From an uncultured Pseudomonadota bacterium (GTDB taxonomy: Bacteria > Pseudomonadota > Gammaproteobacteria > Burkholderiales > Methylophilaceae): 35,537 nt of DNA. This document shows, piece by piece, positions 25,754 through 35,432 of the stretch. The DNA lies in contig CAINBI010000042.1 in the NCBI GenBank assembly GCA_903846555.1, forward strand, positions 1 through 35,537, written 5' to 3'. The translations under genes were made by a program, and so were the position numbers. Under the pieces are notes generated by a model. That model had not been told where the DNA came from and searched no databases. It saw nothing but the letters and a program-made list of their open reading frames with translations. Position 1 is the first letter of the stretch, and every line of letters begins with the position of its first letter.

Positions 25754-26874
25754 AATATGTCGATGAATTTCGGGACGGCGCGCTCGCGCAAAACCTGACG
25801 GAGAGCATCGCACTGGAAGCCAAGTCAAGCCGGACTTATCGACTGATGGAATTTTGCGGTGGGCATACGCATGCATTGTCACGTTATGGTCTGCTCGGTA
25901 TGTTGCCCGCCAATGTACAGATGATTCATGGCCCAGGCTGCCCTGTGTGCGTGTTACCTATTGGCCGCATTGATCTGGCTATACGATTGGCACTGGAACA
26001 TGACGTGATTTTATGTAGTTACGGTGACTGTCTGCGAGTACCTGCTTCCAATCAAATGTCATTGCTTAAAGCCAAAGCGCGTGGCGGCGATGTGCGCATG
26101 GTTTATTCCGCGCTGGATGCACTCAAAATTGCAACTAATAACCCAACGCGACAAGTAGTTTTTTTTGCGATTGGTTTTGAGACGACCACACCACCAACAG
26201 CCAGTATTATTCGTCAAGCACGGGTTGCTAGGTTGACGAATTTTTCTGTGTTGTGTAACCATGTGCTGACGCTGCCCGCTATGGAAGCCATTTTGACCCA
26301 ACCAGGCGAAGTGCCATTACAAGGTTTAGTTGGTCCGGCGCATGTTTCTACGGTCATTGGCAGCCAGTCTTATCAGTCCATTACAAACCGCTTTAATAAG
26401 CCCATCGTCATTTCTGGTTTCGAACCGCTGGATTTGCTGCAAGGTATTCTCATGTTGCTGCGGCAAGTCAATGAAGGGCGCGCCGAAGTGGAGAATGAAT
26501 TTACACGAGCGGTCACCCTGGCAGGAAACCGCAAGGCACAAGCACTGGTGCATGAAGTGTTCGAAGTGCGCGACTCATTTGAGTGGCGCGGGTTGGGTTC
26601 ACTACCTTTTTCTGGCTTGAAAATACGCGTTGCCTTTGCCGAGTTTGATGCCGAGCTACGCTACCCAGATTTAATTTACACCAATGTTCCCGACCATAAA
26701 GCATGCGAATGTGGCGCCATTTTACGTGGCGAAAAGCGACCTCAGGATTGTAAGATTTTCGGCACGGTTTGTACGCCAGATAATCCAATAGGCTCTTGCA
26801 TGGTTTCTTCAGAAGGGGCTTGTGCTGCGCATTATACTTATGGTCGTTTCTCAGAAGTTAAGTGGGCGTCATGA
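25750..26874 (+). CDS. hypD: hydrogenase Fe-ligand assembly protein HypD
   Basis: 374 residues. Motifs: MEFCGGHTHALSRYG, HGPGCPVCVLP (active-site Cys pair), CSYGDCLRVPAS and GFETTTPPTA. The C-terminal [4Fe-4S] set is in CECGAILRG, CKIFGTVCTPDNPIGSCMVSSEGACAAH. It is the iron-sulfur scaffold where the Fe(CN)2CO unit is built. It overlaps hypC by 4 nt and hypE by 4 nt. Confidence 0.97.
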   Translation: MKYVDEFRDGALAQNLTESIALEAKSSRTYRLMEFCGGHTHALSRYGLLGMLPANVQMIHGPGCPVCVLPIGRIDLAIRLALEHDVILCSYGDCLRVPASNQMSLLKAKARGGDVRMVYSALDALKIATNNPTRQVVFFAIGFETTTPPTASIIRQARVARLTNFSVLCNHVLTLPAMEAILTQPGEVPLQGLVGPAHVSTVIGSQSYQSITNRFNKPIVISGFEPLDLLQGILMLLRQVNEGRAEVENEFTRAVTLAGNRKAQALVHEVFEVRDSFEWRGLGSLPFSGLKIRVAFAEFDAELRYPDLIYTNVPDHKACECGAILRGEKRPQDCKIFGTVCTPDNPIGSCMVSSEGACAAHYTYGRFSEVKWAS

Positions 26875-27926
26875 GTAAAGGTCAATCAGTCTATGTCCGT
26901 CCACTCGATCTAAAACATGGTCGTGTGGACATGAGTCACGGTAGCGGAGGGAGGGCTTCAGCACAGTTAATTGAGACTGTGTTTGCCGCATTGCTCGATA
27001 ATGAATATCTGCGGCAAGGTAACGATGGCGCGGTGTTGCCGCTACCGCCAGCAAACAGCCGTTTAGTGATGTCTACTGATGCACATGTAGTCTCACCGCT
27101 ATTTTTCCCTGGTGGTGACATTGGCAGTTTGTCAGTACATGGCACAGTTAACGATCTTGCCATGATGGGAGCGCATCCACTTTGGCTTTCGGCAAGCTTT
27201 ATTCTGGAGGAAGGTTTTGCTTTATGTGATTTGCAACGCATCGTCAGTTCTATGGCGCAAGCAGCTAAAGCCGCAGGCGTCGCTATTGTGACAGGTGACA
27301 CTAAAGTGGTTGAGCGTGGCAAAGGTGACGGCGTTTATATATCGACCACTGGCGTGGGTTATGTGCAAGGGGTCACTTCACCTTCTGGCGACCGTGCGCG
27401 GGCAGGCGATGCTATTTTGCTTTCTGGCACCATCGGTGACCACGGTATGGCAATTATGTCGCAACGCGAAGGGCTGCAATTCGAATCAGACATTGAATCA
27501 GACAGTGCCGCACTGCACGAATTGGTTGCGGTGATGTTGGCGACAGGCGCTGACATTCACGTCTTACGCGACCCCACGCGTGGTGGATTAGCGACTACGC
27601 TTAACGAAATTGCACGGCAATCAGGTGTCGGAATGGTGCTCGATGAGGGTAGCATCCCTGTACATAGGCAAGTTGTGGCAGCCTGTGAATTCCTTGGGCT
27701 AGACCCGCTCTATATCGCTAACGAAGGCAAACTAATAGCTGTTTGTGCAGAGGCAGATGCGGAACAATTAATCAATGCAATGCACGCACATCCTCTAGCA
27801 CCCTTAGCCGCCGTAATTGGCACTGTGATTGCGGATGACGCTTGTTTTGTGCAAATGAAAACCAAGCTCGGCGGCAAGCGTATGGTGGATTGGCTAAATG
27901 GAGACCAATTGCCAAGAATTTGTTGA
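26871..27926 (+). CDS. hypE: hydrogenase cyanide-ligand protein HypE
   Basis: 351 residues from ATG 26871, which overlaps the hypD stop (ATGA). An upstream in-frame GTG at 26862 is less likely. PurM-like ATP-binding blocks are DMSHGSGGRASAQLI, GNDGAVLPLP, STDAHVVSPLFFPGGDIG and DPTRGGLATTLNEIA. The C-terminus is PRIC; the terminal Cys receives the carbamoyl group from HypF and is dehydrated to thiocyanate for the CN ligands. The terminal Cys is intact, so the CN pathway was selected to work despite the short HypF. Confidence 0.97.
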   Translation: MSKGQSVYVRPLDLKHGRVDMSHGSGGRASAQLIETVFAALLDNEYLRQGNDGAVLPLPPANSRLVMSTDAHVVSPLFFPGGDIGSLSVHGTVNDLAMMGAHPLWLSASFILEEGFALCDLQRIVSSMAQAAKAAGVAIVTGDTKVVERGKGDGVYISTTGVGYVQGVTSPSGDRARAGDAILLSGTIGDHGMAIMSQREGLQFESDIESDSAALHELVAVMLATGADIHVLRDPTRGGLATTLNEIARQSGVGMVLDEGSIPVHRQVVAACEFLGLDPLYIANEGKLIAVCAEADAEQLINAMHAHPLAPLAAVIGTVIADDACFVQMKTKLGGKRMVDWLNGDQLPRIC

Positions 27927-28132
27927 AGCTATAAGGAGGTTTTTATCGTCACAAAACCGTCGCATTACTTTGGTAATGTGTTCAAGCACTGTAACTGATG
28001 ATGTAGCTAGAGAATAGGTAGATGTTAATGCTTAGCAAACAATTCCCCCTACCATCAACTAGCAATAGTTTAGGCACACGGCTTAACTAAATCATTAAAA
28101 TCCAACATTTGTAAAACAGAAAGTTAAATATC

Positions 28133-30502
28133 ATGACGACCCAAGCTATGCCCTTGTTGCCAGAGGAAGTGGAACGAATTCATGCCTATTGGCGTGCCTG
28201 CAATTATCTTGCGGCAGGAATGATTTATTTGCGCGAAAACCCTTTACTCAAAGAACCTCTCAAACGCGAGCACATTAAAAACCGTTTACTTGGTCATTGG
28301 GGCTCAAGTCCAGGCTTGTCATTCACTTATATTCACATGAATCGTCTTATCAATAAATATGATTTAGATGCGATTTTTATGGCGGGTCCAGGCCATGGTG
28401 CACCAGGTGTTTTGGGGCCGGTTTATTTGGAAGGTACTTACAGCGAGGTGTACCCTAACAAGAGTGAAACTGTAGCAGGTATGCGTCAGTTTTTTAAAGA
28501 GTTTTCTTTCCCAGGCGGTATCGGTAGTCACTGCACCCCAGAAACCCCAGGCTCTATACATGAAGGCGGCGAGCTTGGCTACAGCGTGTCGCATGCTTTT
28601 GGAGTTGCATATGATAATCCTGATTTAATCGTCACCGTGATGGTAGGCGATGGTGAATCTGAAACCGGCCCACTGGCAACTTCATGGCATTCCAACAAAT
28701 TCCTGAATCCTATTCGCGATGGTGCGGTATTGCCTGTATTGCATCTTAATGGCTACAAAATAAATAATCCGACTATCCTGTCACGCATTTCACATGATGA
28801 ATTAGAAAATTTGTTTAAAGGCTATGGCTGGACACCCTATTTTGTTGAAGGAAGTGATCCAGAATCTATGCATCAAACGATGGCTAAAGTGATGGAGCAA
28901 TGTGTTCTGGAAATCCGTCGTTTCCAGCAAGAGGCCCGTAGCAGCGGCAAACCAACACGCCCACGTTGGCCGATGATTATATTGCGCTCACCCAAGGGCT
29001 GGACTGGCCCGAAAGAAGTGGATGGTAAGCGAGTAGAAGGTTTTTGGCGTGCGCATCAAGTGCCAATAGGTGATGTGAAAACACCTGAACATTTGGCTAA
29101 GTTAGAGGAGTGGCTACAAAGCTACAAACCGTCTGAATTGTTCGATGAGCAGGGTGCATTGCTATCAGAGTTGAAAGCATTAGCGCCAAAAGGCATCCGT
29201 CGTATGAGCGCTAATCCACATGCAAATGGAGGCCTACTGCGCAAAGCACTACACATACCAAACTGGCAGAATTATGCAATTACCGTGACCAAGCCTAGCA
29301 CAATTTTAGCTGAAAATACCCGTCCGTTAGGTAAGTTTTTGCGCGATGTGATGCGTGACAATAGAGACAACTTCCGCGTATTTGGCCCTGATGAAAACAG
29401 TTCTAACAAACTGGATAATGTGTATGAGGTGAGCAAAAAAACATGGCTGGCAGATTACTTGCCAGAAGATGCCGAGGGCGGAGAATTGTCACCAGATGGC
29501 CGAGTGATGGAGATGCTGTCTGAGCATACGCTAGAAGGTTGGTTGGAAGGCTACTTGCTTTCTGGTCGCCACGGCTTCTTCTCTACATATGAAGCGTTTG
29601 TGCACGTAATTGATTCAATGATTAACCAGCATGCCAAGTGGTTAGCAATGTCGCAAGCTGTCCCTTGGAGGGCTCCAGTGTCATCGCTAAACTTACTTAT
29701 TACTTCCACAGTGTGGCGTCAAGATCATAATGGTTTTACGCATCAAGACCCTGGCTTTCTTGATTTAGTGGTCAATAAGAGTCCAACCGTTACCCGTATT
29801 TATATGCCGCCAGATGTGAATTGTTTGCTGTCAGTGGCCGATCATTGTTTGAAGAGCACAGATTACATAAACGTCATTGTGTGCGATAAACAACAACATT
29901 TGCAATTTTTAGATGTGGATGCTGCCATTAAGCATTGCACCAAAGGTATTGGCATTTGGGACTGGGCAAGTAACGATCAAGGATCTGAACCTGACGTAGT
30001 AATGGCCTGTGCTGGAGACATTCCAACTAAAGAGGCTCTGGCTGCGGTAGTTTTGCTGCGCGAGAACTTCCCTGATTTGAAAATTCGCTTTATCAATGTG
30101 GTTGATTTATACAAGCTCTCACCGTCTAAAGAACATCCGCACGGCTTGTCGAATCGTGATTTTGACAGTATGTTTACGCTGGATAAACCAGTTATATTTA
30201 ACTTCCACGGTTATCCATTATTGATTCACCGTCTTGCTTATCGCCGCAATAATCATAAGAATTTTCATGTACGTGGCTACAAAGAGAAAGGCAGCATTGA
30301 TACACCTTTAGAGTTGGCGATTCAGAACGAGATTGACCGCTACAGCTTGGTGATTGACGTGATTGATCGCATACCTGCTTTACAAGTGTCTGGTGCACAT
30401 GTCAAACAAAAGATGCGAGACAATCAAATCGACTGCTGTAATTATGCTTATGAACATGGCATTGATTCACCTGAGATTGATGGCTGGACTTGGCCGTATT
30501 AA
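28133..30502 (+). CDS. xfp: phosphoketolase (Xfp)
   Basis: 789 residues, normal length for the thiamine-diphosphate phosphoketolase family. Visible blocks: [68 protein letters not shown], then the ThDP motif [19 protein letters not shown]. Later [29 protein letters not shown] and [13 protein letters not shown] are also characteristic. It cleaves xylulose-5-phosphate (and often fructose-6-phosphate) with phosphate to acetyl-phosphate and a triose or tetrose phosphate, in the cytoplasm. The acetate kinase gene follows with a 44-nt gap, so the two form the acetyl-P to ATP route. Confidence 0.97.
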   Translation: MTTQAMPLLPEEVERIHAYWRACNYLAAGMIYLRENPLLKEPLKREHIKNRLLGHWGSSPGLSFTYIHMNRLINKYDLDAIFMAGPGHGAPGVLGPVYLEGTYSEVYPNKSETVAGMRQFFKEFSFPGGIGSHCTPETPGSIHEGGELGYSVSHAFGVAYDNPDLIVTVMVGDGESETGPLATSWHSNKFLNPIRDGAVLPVLHLNGYKINNPTILSRISHDELENLFKGYGWTPYFVEGSDPESMHQTMAKVMEQCVLEIRRFQQEARSSGKPTRPRWPMIILRSPKGWTGPKEVDGKRVEGFWRAHQVPIGDVKTPEHLAKLEEWLQSYKPSELFDEQGALLSELKALAPKGIRRMSANPHANGGLLRKALHIPNWQNYAITVTKPSTILAENTRPLGKFLRDVMRDNRDNFRVFGPDENSSNKLDNVYEVSKKTWLADYLPEDAEGGELSPDGRVMEMLSEHTLEGWLEGYLLSGRHGFFSTYEAFVHVIDSMINQHAKWLAMSQAVPWRAPVSSLNLLITSTVWRQDHNGFTHQDPGFLDLVVNKSPTVTRIYMPPDVNCLLSVADHCLKSTDYINVIVCDKQQHLQFLDVDAAIKHCTKGIGIWDWASNDQGSEPDVVMACAGDIPTKEALAAVVLLRENFPDLKIRFINVVDLYKLSPSKEHPHGLSNRDFDSMFTLDKPVIFNFHGYPLLIHRLAYRRNNHKNFHVRGYKEKGSIDTPLELAIQNEIDRYSLVIDVIDRIPALQVSGAHVKQKMRDNQIDCCNYAYEHGIDSPEIDGWTWPY

Positions 30503-30546
30503 TCGACTATGGTTGCTACTCATTCAACTGTATATTCACACTTAAA

Positions 30547-31599
30547 TTGACTAATGTACTCACCATTAATAGTGGCTCCTCGTCTCTAAAAGCAAGTTGG
30601 TTTGCAGCAGATGGCTCACGGCGAGATTTTCGCTTTGAGCATCTATGTAATCATCAAGAGGCGTTTGATCAACTGATGCAATCATTACCATGCGACATAC
30701 CCGATATTGTCGGTCATCGTTTTGTGCATGGCGGCGAAGTCATCGACGCAGCACGATTGGTGGATGCCACTGAACGTACACGACTCGATAGCATTGTTAA
30801 TATGGCTCCATTACACTTACCTGGTAATTTAATGGGTCTGGATTTGTGTCTGCAACGTTTTGATGTGCCGCAAATTGCATGCTTTGATACGGCCTTCCAC
30901 GCGACATTACCAGATTTAGCCAAGCGCTTGCCTATTCCGCAAACGCTTGGTTTGCGTCGCTTTGGGTTTCACGGTATCAATTATGCCTATGTTGCATCAC
31001 GGCTTGCAGATGAATTGGGTGATGTTGCAAAAGGTAAGGTTGTTGTTGCGCATCTTGGTAGTGGCGCCAGTTTATGCTTGCTAGAGGATCTAAAATCAGC
31101 TGATACCACCATGGGCTATACCCCAGCAGGAGGTATTCCCATGGGTACTCGGAGCGGCGACCTTGATCCTGGCGTAATGCTAGAGTTGGCTAATCGCTTC
31201 GACATGGCACAATTATGCAACATGGTGTACCATCAGATGGGTTTGCTTGCGCTGTCGGATGGTGAAAGCAGTGAAATGAGTTTGCTGCTTGCTAGTGACA
31301 GCGCACCAGCAAAATTTGCAGTAAGTTATTTCTGTCGTCAAGTGCGTGCTGCCATTGCTAGCCTTGCAGCAAAAGCTGGCGGAATTAATGCACTTGTTTT
31401 TACTGGCGGTATTGGTGAACATTCTGCTAAAATTCGCGCAGAAATTTGTGAGCCACTTGATTTTATTGGCATATCCCTCAACCATGAAGCCAACGCAGCA
31501 AGTGCTACTAGAATTGAGCGGCAAGGCGCTAAGCCTATTTTAGTTATTCCTGCTGATGAAGAAATAATGATCTATCGCCTATGTCTTACATTTAATTAA
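30547..31599 (+). CDS. ackA: acetate/propionate kinase family protein
   Basis: 350 residues from a TTG start, shorter than E. coli AckA (400). The start is inferred because TTG at 30547 gives M-TNVLTINSGSSSLKASW, aligning with the family N-terminus; the frame is open further up to a TTG at 30490 that overlaps xfp. No good ribosome site is visible. Conserved catalytic residues are present: GHRFVHGG, PQIACFDTAFH, RRFGFHGINYAYV, VVAHLGSGASL, TGGIGEHS and the C-terminal IPADEEIMI. It would convert acetyl-phosphate and ADP to acetate and ATP. Short forms beside phosphoketolase are a recurrent pairing. Confidence 0.9.
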   Translation: MTNVLTINSGSSSLKASWFAADGSRRDFRFEHLCNHQEAFDQLMQSLPCDIPDIVGHRFVHGGEVIDAARLVDATERTRLDSIVNMAPLHLPGNLMGLDLCLQRFDVPQIACFDTAFHATLPDLAKRLPIPQTLGLRRFGFHGINYAYVASRLADELGDVAKGKVVVAHLGSGASLCLLEDLKSADTTMGYTPAGGIPMGTRSGDLDPGVMLELANRFDMAQLCNMVYHQMGLLALSDGESSEMSLLLASDSAPAKFAVSYFCRQVRAAIASLAAKAGGINALVFTGGIGEHSAKIRAEICEPLDFIGISLNHEANAASATRIERQGAKPILVIPADEEIMIYRLCLTFN

Positions 31600-31975
31600 T
31601 TTACTAAAGTCTCTCTTTAAACGCCAAACCATTTATTTTCGGTAATACCCACGTAGGTTTTCTGATTAATCAAAGTTCTCAGAATAGATTGTAAGAGTAA
31701 TCTGTATGCACAGTTTTTGAATGAACGCCTGTTGCTTTGAGTGATTTAAGTTCAAAGCAAAGATATTCCTTGGCTATTTCATCCCATTTAAAATCAATAC
31801 GTGATTAAGGTAATTATATAGTTATGGCCAAGAATTTTAAGGCTAAATTTACATTTAGTTGAATATCTCTAGGTTTCAAAAATCCACTTCTGCGAATTCA
31901 TCAATTGTCATATTTCCTTAATCAAAATATTTAATAATCATTTTTTAATATAATTTAAATCATAAAAATAGCGTT
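31600..31975. other. AT-rich gap between ackA and pyk
   Basis: 376 bp without an intact gene. A 41-codon minus-strand fragment (31679-31804) looks protein-like. The last 60 bases before the pyruvate kinase gene are almost pure A/T. No confident promoter or terminator was found. Confidence 0.5.
31679..31804 (-). pseudogene. possible decayed gene fragment
   Basis: The fragment reads SRIDFKWDEIAKEYLCFELK...TDYSYNLF and ends at a stop at 31679. The FKWDEIAKEYL block resembles the C-terminal segment of GT4-type glycosyltransferases. It is bounded upstream by a stop and has no start. Possibly the tail of a lost sugar-related gene. Confidence 0.2.
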
Positions 31976-33868
31976 ATGAAAAAACTTGACCACAGCATGC
32001 TTAAGCGTGCAATCGTAGATGAAGAAACAGCAAACTATGCTCTCTTGCATGATGAATTGACCGCTTTGCGGGATGATCTCGCGAAATCCGAAAATGGATT
32101 TTCAGATAGTCTAAAAAATGTAAATTCACAACACCTAACTGGTGCTACCAATCTAATCCATTATCTCGGTCTACGGCGTAAAGATGTGCGCCCATTACAA
32201 ATAAAATTAGCAAGGGCTGGGCTGTCATCACTCGGACGCGCAGAATCGCATGTATTGCCAAACCTACAAGCCATCATTACATTATTGCAGCATGCCCTGC
32301 AACTAAAATCCCATAATGACATCTCGAATAGTATCGAAGATGCAGCATCAGGTTCACTGCTATTGCAATCCAATGCCAGAAACCTTCTTGGCAAGCTCCC
32401 AGTGCACCGGAAAGTACGCATCATGGTTACTTTGCCAAAAGAGGCGGCAGACGATTACACACTGATTAAGGACATGCTGTTGAAAGGTATGAATTGTGCC
32501 CGTATCAACTGCGCTCATGACGACCCTGCAGTTTGGTTGCGTATTATTGATCAAATAAAACAATCGCGGCGTGAGACAGGACGCCACTGCCATATATTGA
32601 TGGATTTGGCTGGACCAAAATTACGAACAGGTGACATTGCTCTTGGTCCACCAGTGATTAAATGGCAACCAAGTCGTGATGATCATGGCCGTGTAATCGC
32701 CCCCGCAAGGATTTGGCTACATGATGAGAAAGATCATCTTTCCTGCCCAACATCAGCAGAGGCTTGCATTCCTATTCAGGGAAATTGGCTGTCTCATGCA
32801 AAAAAACATGATCAAATAGAATTTACAGATGCAAGAGGGGCACGGCGCAAATTACAATTGGCTGAGCAAGTGGGATCTGGATTCTGGGCTGAATCCAGCC
32901 AGACTTCATATCTGACTTCAGACATGAAGTTGCACTTGACCAGAATGTTGAAAACTAAAAAGTTTAGTCATATCGGCAACACTGGTGCCGTTGGCGCTTT
33001 ACCACAATCACCTGAGACGATCCGCTTGTATCGTGGGGATAAACTCATTCTAACTAGATACCCTATCCCTGGAATTCCTGAACAATATGATGAAAGTGGC
33101 AATTTATTGCGCGCTGCTAGTATCGCTTGTTCCTTACCAGAGGTTTTTGCAATGGTCAAGTCTGGAGAACGTATTCTATTTGATGATGGTCGCATCGGCG
33201 GCATTATTCGTAGCGTCAAGGTTGATGAACTTATGGTTGAAATCACTCAGGCGCGCGATGGTGGAGAAAAGCTGCTCTCTGACAAAGGCATAAACCTACC
33301 AGATAGCAAAATTGATTTAAATGGCCTAACAGAGACTGACATCAATAATCTAGAATTTGTTGTGCATCATGCGGATATTGTTGGACTTTCTTTTGCCCAC
33401 CGAGCAGCAGATGTCGAATTGCTGCAGCAACACCTAAAGCGACTCAATGCTGATCAATTAGGCATTGTCCTAAAAGTTGAAACACGGGCCGCCTTCGAGA
33501 ATTTGCCTGAGTTGCTTTTCACCTTGTTACGCTCAGCTAACGCAGGGGTAATGATAGCACGGGGTGATTTGGCAGTGGAGTGTGGCTATGAACGTCTGGC
33601 AGAGCTACAAGAGGAGATTATGTGGCTGACCGAAGCTGCGCATCTGCCATTAATCTGGGCAACGCAAGTGCTGGAGAGTCTTGCAAAAGATGGCAAACCG
33701 AGCCGAGCCGAGATTACCGATGCGGCCATGGGTGAACGTGCAGAGTGTGTGATGCTAAATAAGGGCCCCCACATATTGGAAGCTATCCAGATGCTAGATG
33801 ACATACTGCAACGTATGCAAGGTCATCAAAATAAAAAGAATGCCTTGTTGAGGCGCTTGCACTGGTAG
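31976..33868 (+). CDS. atypical long pyruvate kinase
   Basis: 630 residues. The first about 145 form an extra helical domain (LGLRRKDVRPLQIKLARAGL SSLGRAESHV region, 65-93) not found in standard Pyk. Catalytic blocks follow: VRIMVTLP and GMNCARINCAHDD (in place of ARLNFSHG), MDLAGPKLRTG and ILFDDGRIGG. LKVETRAAFENL carries the Lys/Glu of the active site. GVMIARGDLAVE and WATQVLESL..GKPSRAEITDAAMGERAECVMLNKG follow. The usual C-terminal allosteric domain is missing and the B domain is enlarged. It should convert PEP and ADP to pyruvate and ATP. No clear ribosome site; ATG at 31976 assumed. Confidence 0.85.
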   Translation: MKKLDHSMLKRAIVDEETANYALLHDELTALRDDLAKSENGFSDSLKNVNSQHLTGATNLIHYLGLRRKDVRPLQIKLARAGLSSLGRAESHVLPNLQAIITLLQHALQLKSHNDISNSIEDAASGSLLLQSNARNLLGKLPVHRKVRIMVTLPKEAADDYTLIKDMLLKGMNCARINCAHDDPAVWLRIIDQIKQSRRETGRHCHILMDLAGPKLRTGDIALGPPVIKWQPSRDDHGRVIAPARIWLHDEKDHLSCPTSAEACIPIQGNWLSHAKKHDQIEFTDARGARRKLQLAEQVGSGFWAESSQTSYLTSDMKLHLTRMLKTKKFSHIGNTGAVGALPQSPETIRLYRGDKLILTRYPIPGIPEQYDESGNLLRAASIACSLPEVFAMVKSGERILFDDGRIGGIIRSVKVDELMVEITQARDGGEKLLSDKGINLPDSKIDLNGLTETDINNLEFVVHHADIVGLSFAHRAADVELLQQHLKRLNADQLGIVLKVETRAAFENLPELLFTLLRSANAGVMIARGDLAVECGYERLAELQEEIMWLTEAAHLPLIWATQVLESLAKDGKPSRAEITDAAMGERAECVMLNKGPHILEAIQMLDDILQRMQGHQNKKNALLRRLHW

Positions 33869-33920
33869 TTGATTAAGTATAGTCGAACTACCTATTTTAC
33901 TAATAATATGGGGTCATATC

Positions 33921-35432
33921 ATGTCTGATGTCGCTGAAAGAGCACTACATACTCGCGTTGGACGTTCAGTTAGTGCATTGCGGCGATCACTAATTGACAA
34001 TCTGTTTTACATCACTGGTCGTTCCTTGCAAAAAGCCACTGCTAATGACTTATATACGGCATTAGCCTATACCGTGCGGGATCGTATGTTAGAGGGTTTT
34101 ATTGCTACCGCAGAAACTTATAAATCGAGCAATTCTAGGACGGTTTGCTATTTTTCTGCGGAATACCTGTTAGGACCACATCTCGGCAACAATATCCTTA
34201 ACCTAGGCTTATGGGACAATCTTACGCAAGCCATGTTAGATATAGGTGTCGACATGGAGACCATTTTACAAGAAGAACCTGAACCAGGATTAGGGAACGG
34301 TGGCTTGGGTCGATTGGCAGCTTGTTACATGGACTCTCTTGCCACGCTGCAAATTCCAGCGATTGGTTATGGTATACGCTACGAATTCGGTTTATTTCAA
34401 CAAGTAATCAAGGATGGCTGGCAGGATGAAGTAACCGACTCATGGTTGCGTAATGCTAATCCATGGGAACTACCCAATCGGGAACGACGCTATCCAGTCA
34501 AAATAGGTGGTCACACTAACCAATATCACGCTGAAAACAATCATTTTCAAACTACATGGGTGCCTGATTATACGGTTTATGGTGTCGCTTATGACACCCC
34601 TATTCTCGGCTATAGTGTTGTCAACACCAACTTATTGCGACTTTGGAAATCAGAGGCCTATAGCGCTTTCAACTTTCAAGTATTTAACATGGGTAATCAC
34701 TGCGCTGCAGTGGAAGAAAAAGTAGTTGCTGAAAACCTCAGCAAAGTGCTGTATCCAAATGATGCATCGGAAGTTGGCAAGGAGCTGCGATTAAAGCAGC
34801 AGTATTTTTTTGTTTCCTGCTCTTTACAGGATATGGTTCAGATTGTTAAGAGTGAATTGGGCGATTTAGTTCATTTTCCAGAGAAATTTGTAACACAGCT
34901 CAACGATACTCACCCATCTATTGCAATACCAGAACTTATGCGCCTGCTAGTAGATGAGCATGCCATTAATTGGAAACTGGCTTGGGATATTACTCGCAAA
35001 TGCTTTGCATACACGAATCATACTTTATTGCCAGAAGCTCTAGAAACATGGCCTCTGGACATGTTTAAACGCAATTTACCGCGCCATCTAGAAATTATAT
35101 ACGAGATCAATCAGCATTTTCTAGATGAGGTGCGGTTGCGAGTTTTTGATGATGAGCAACTTATTAAGAATATTTCATTGTTTAGCGACGGGGAAAGCCA
35201 AAGAATACGAATGGCAAATCTGGCTGCTGTAGGAAGTTTAGCCATCAATGGCGTCTCGGAGATACATACTGATTTGCTAAAAACAACAGTGATGCGAGAA
35301 TTTTATGAATTATGGCCAGAGAGATTTAGTAACAAGACCAATGGTGTTACTCCACGGCGTTTCATTGCTTTGGCTAATCGGCCACTAACAAAATTGATCT
35401 TGATTAGCACTAATCCTCAGGAATCCATATAA
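33921..35432 (+). pseudogene. glgP: glycogen phosphorylase, truncated by insertion
   Basis: The frame makes 503 residues against about 815 for GlgP. About residues 1-493 match the family: VCYFSAEYLLGPHLGNN, EPGLGNGGLGRLAACYMDSL, WVPDYTVYGVAYDTPILGY and FSNKTNGVTPRRFIALANRPL. After Ile493 the chain turns into an unrelated 10-residue tail (LISTNPQESI) and stops. The lost C-terminal part (about 320 residues) carries the PLP-binding lysine and phosphate site, so the product cannot be an active phosphorylase. The junction at about 35400 lies just before an IS1595-type transposase. GGGG precedes the ATG by about 9 nt. Confidence 0.85.

Noticed and set aside
27927-28132. 206-bp gap before xfp, searched for FNR-type sites and promoters
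   Set aside because: Found no TTGAT-N4-ATCAA-like site or clear -35/-10 pair, so no regulatory call was made.
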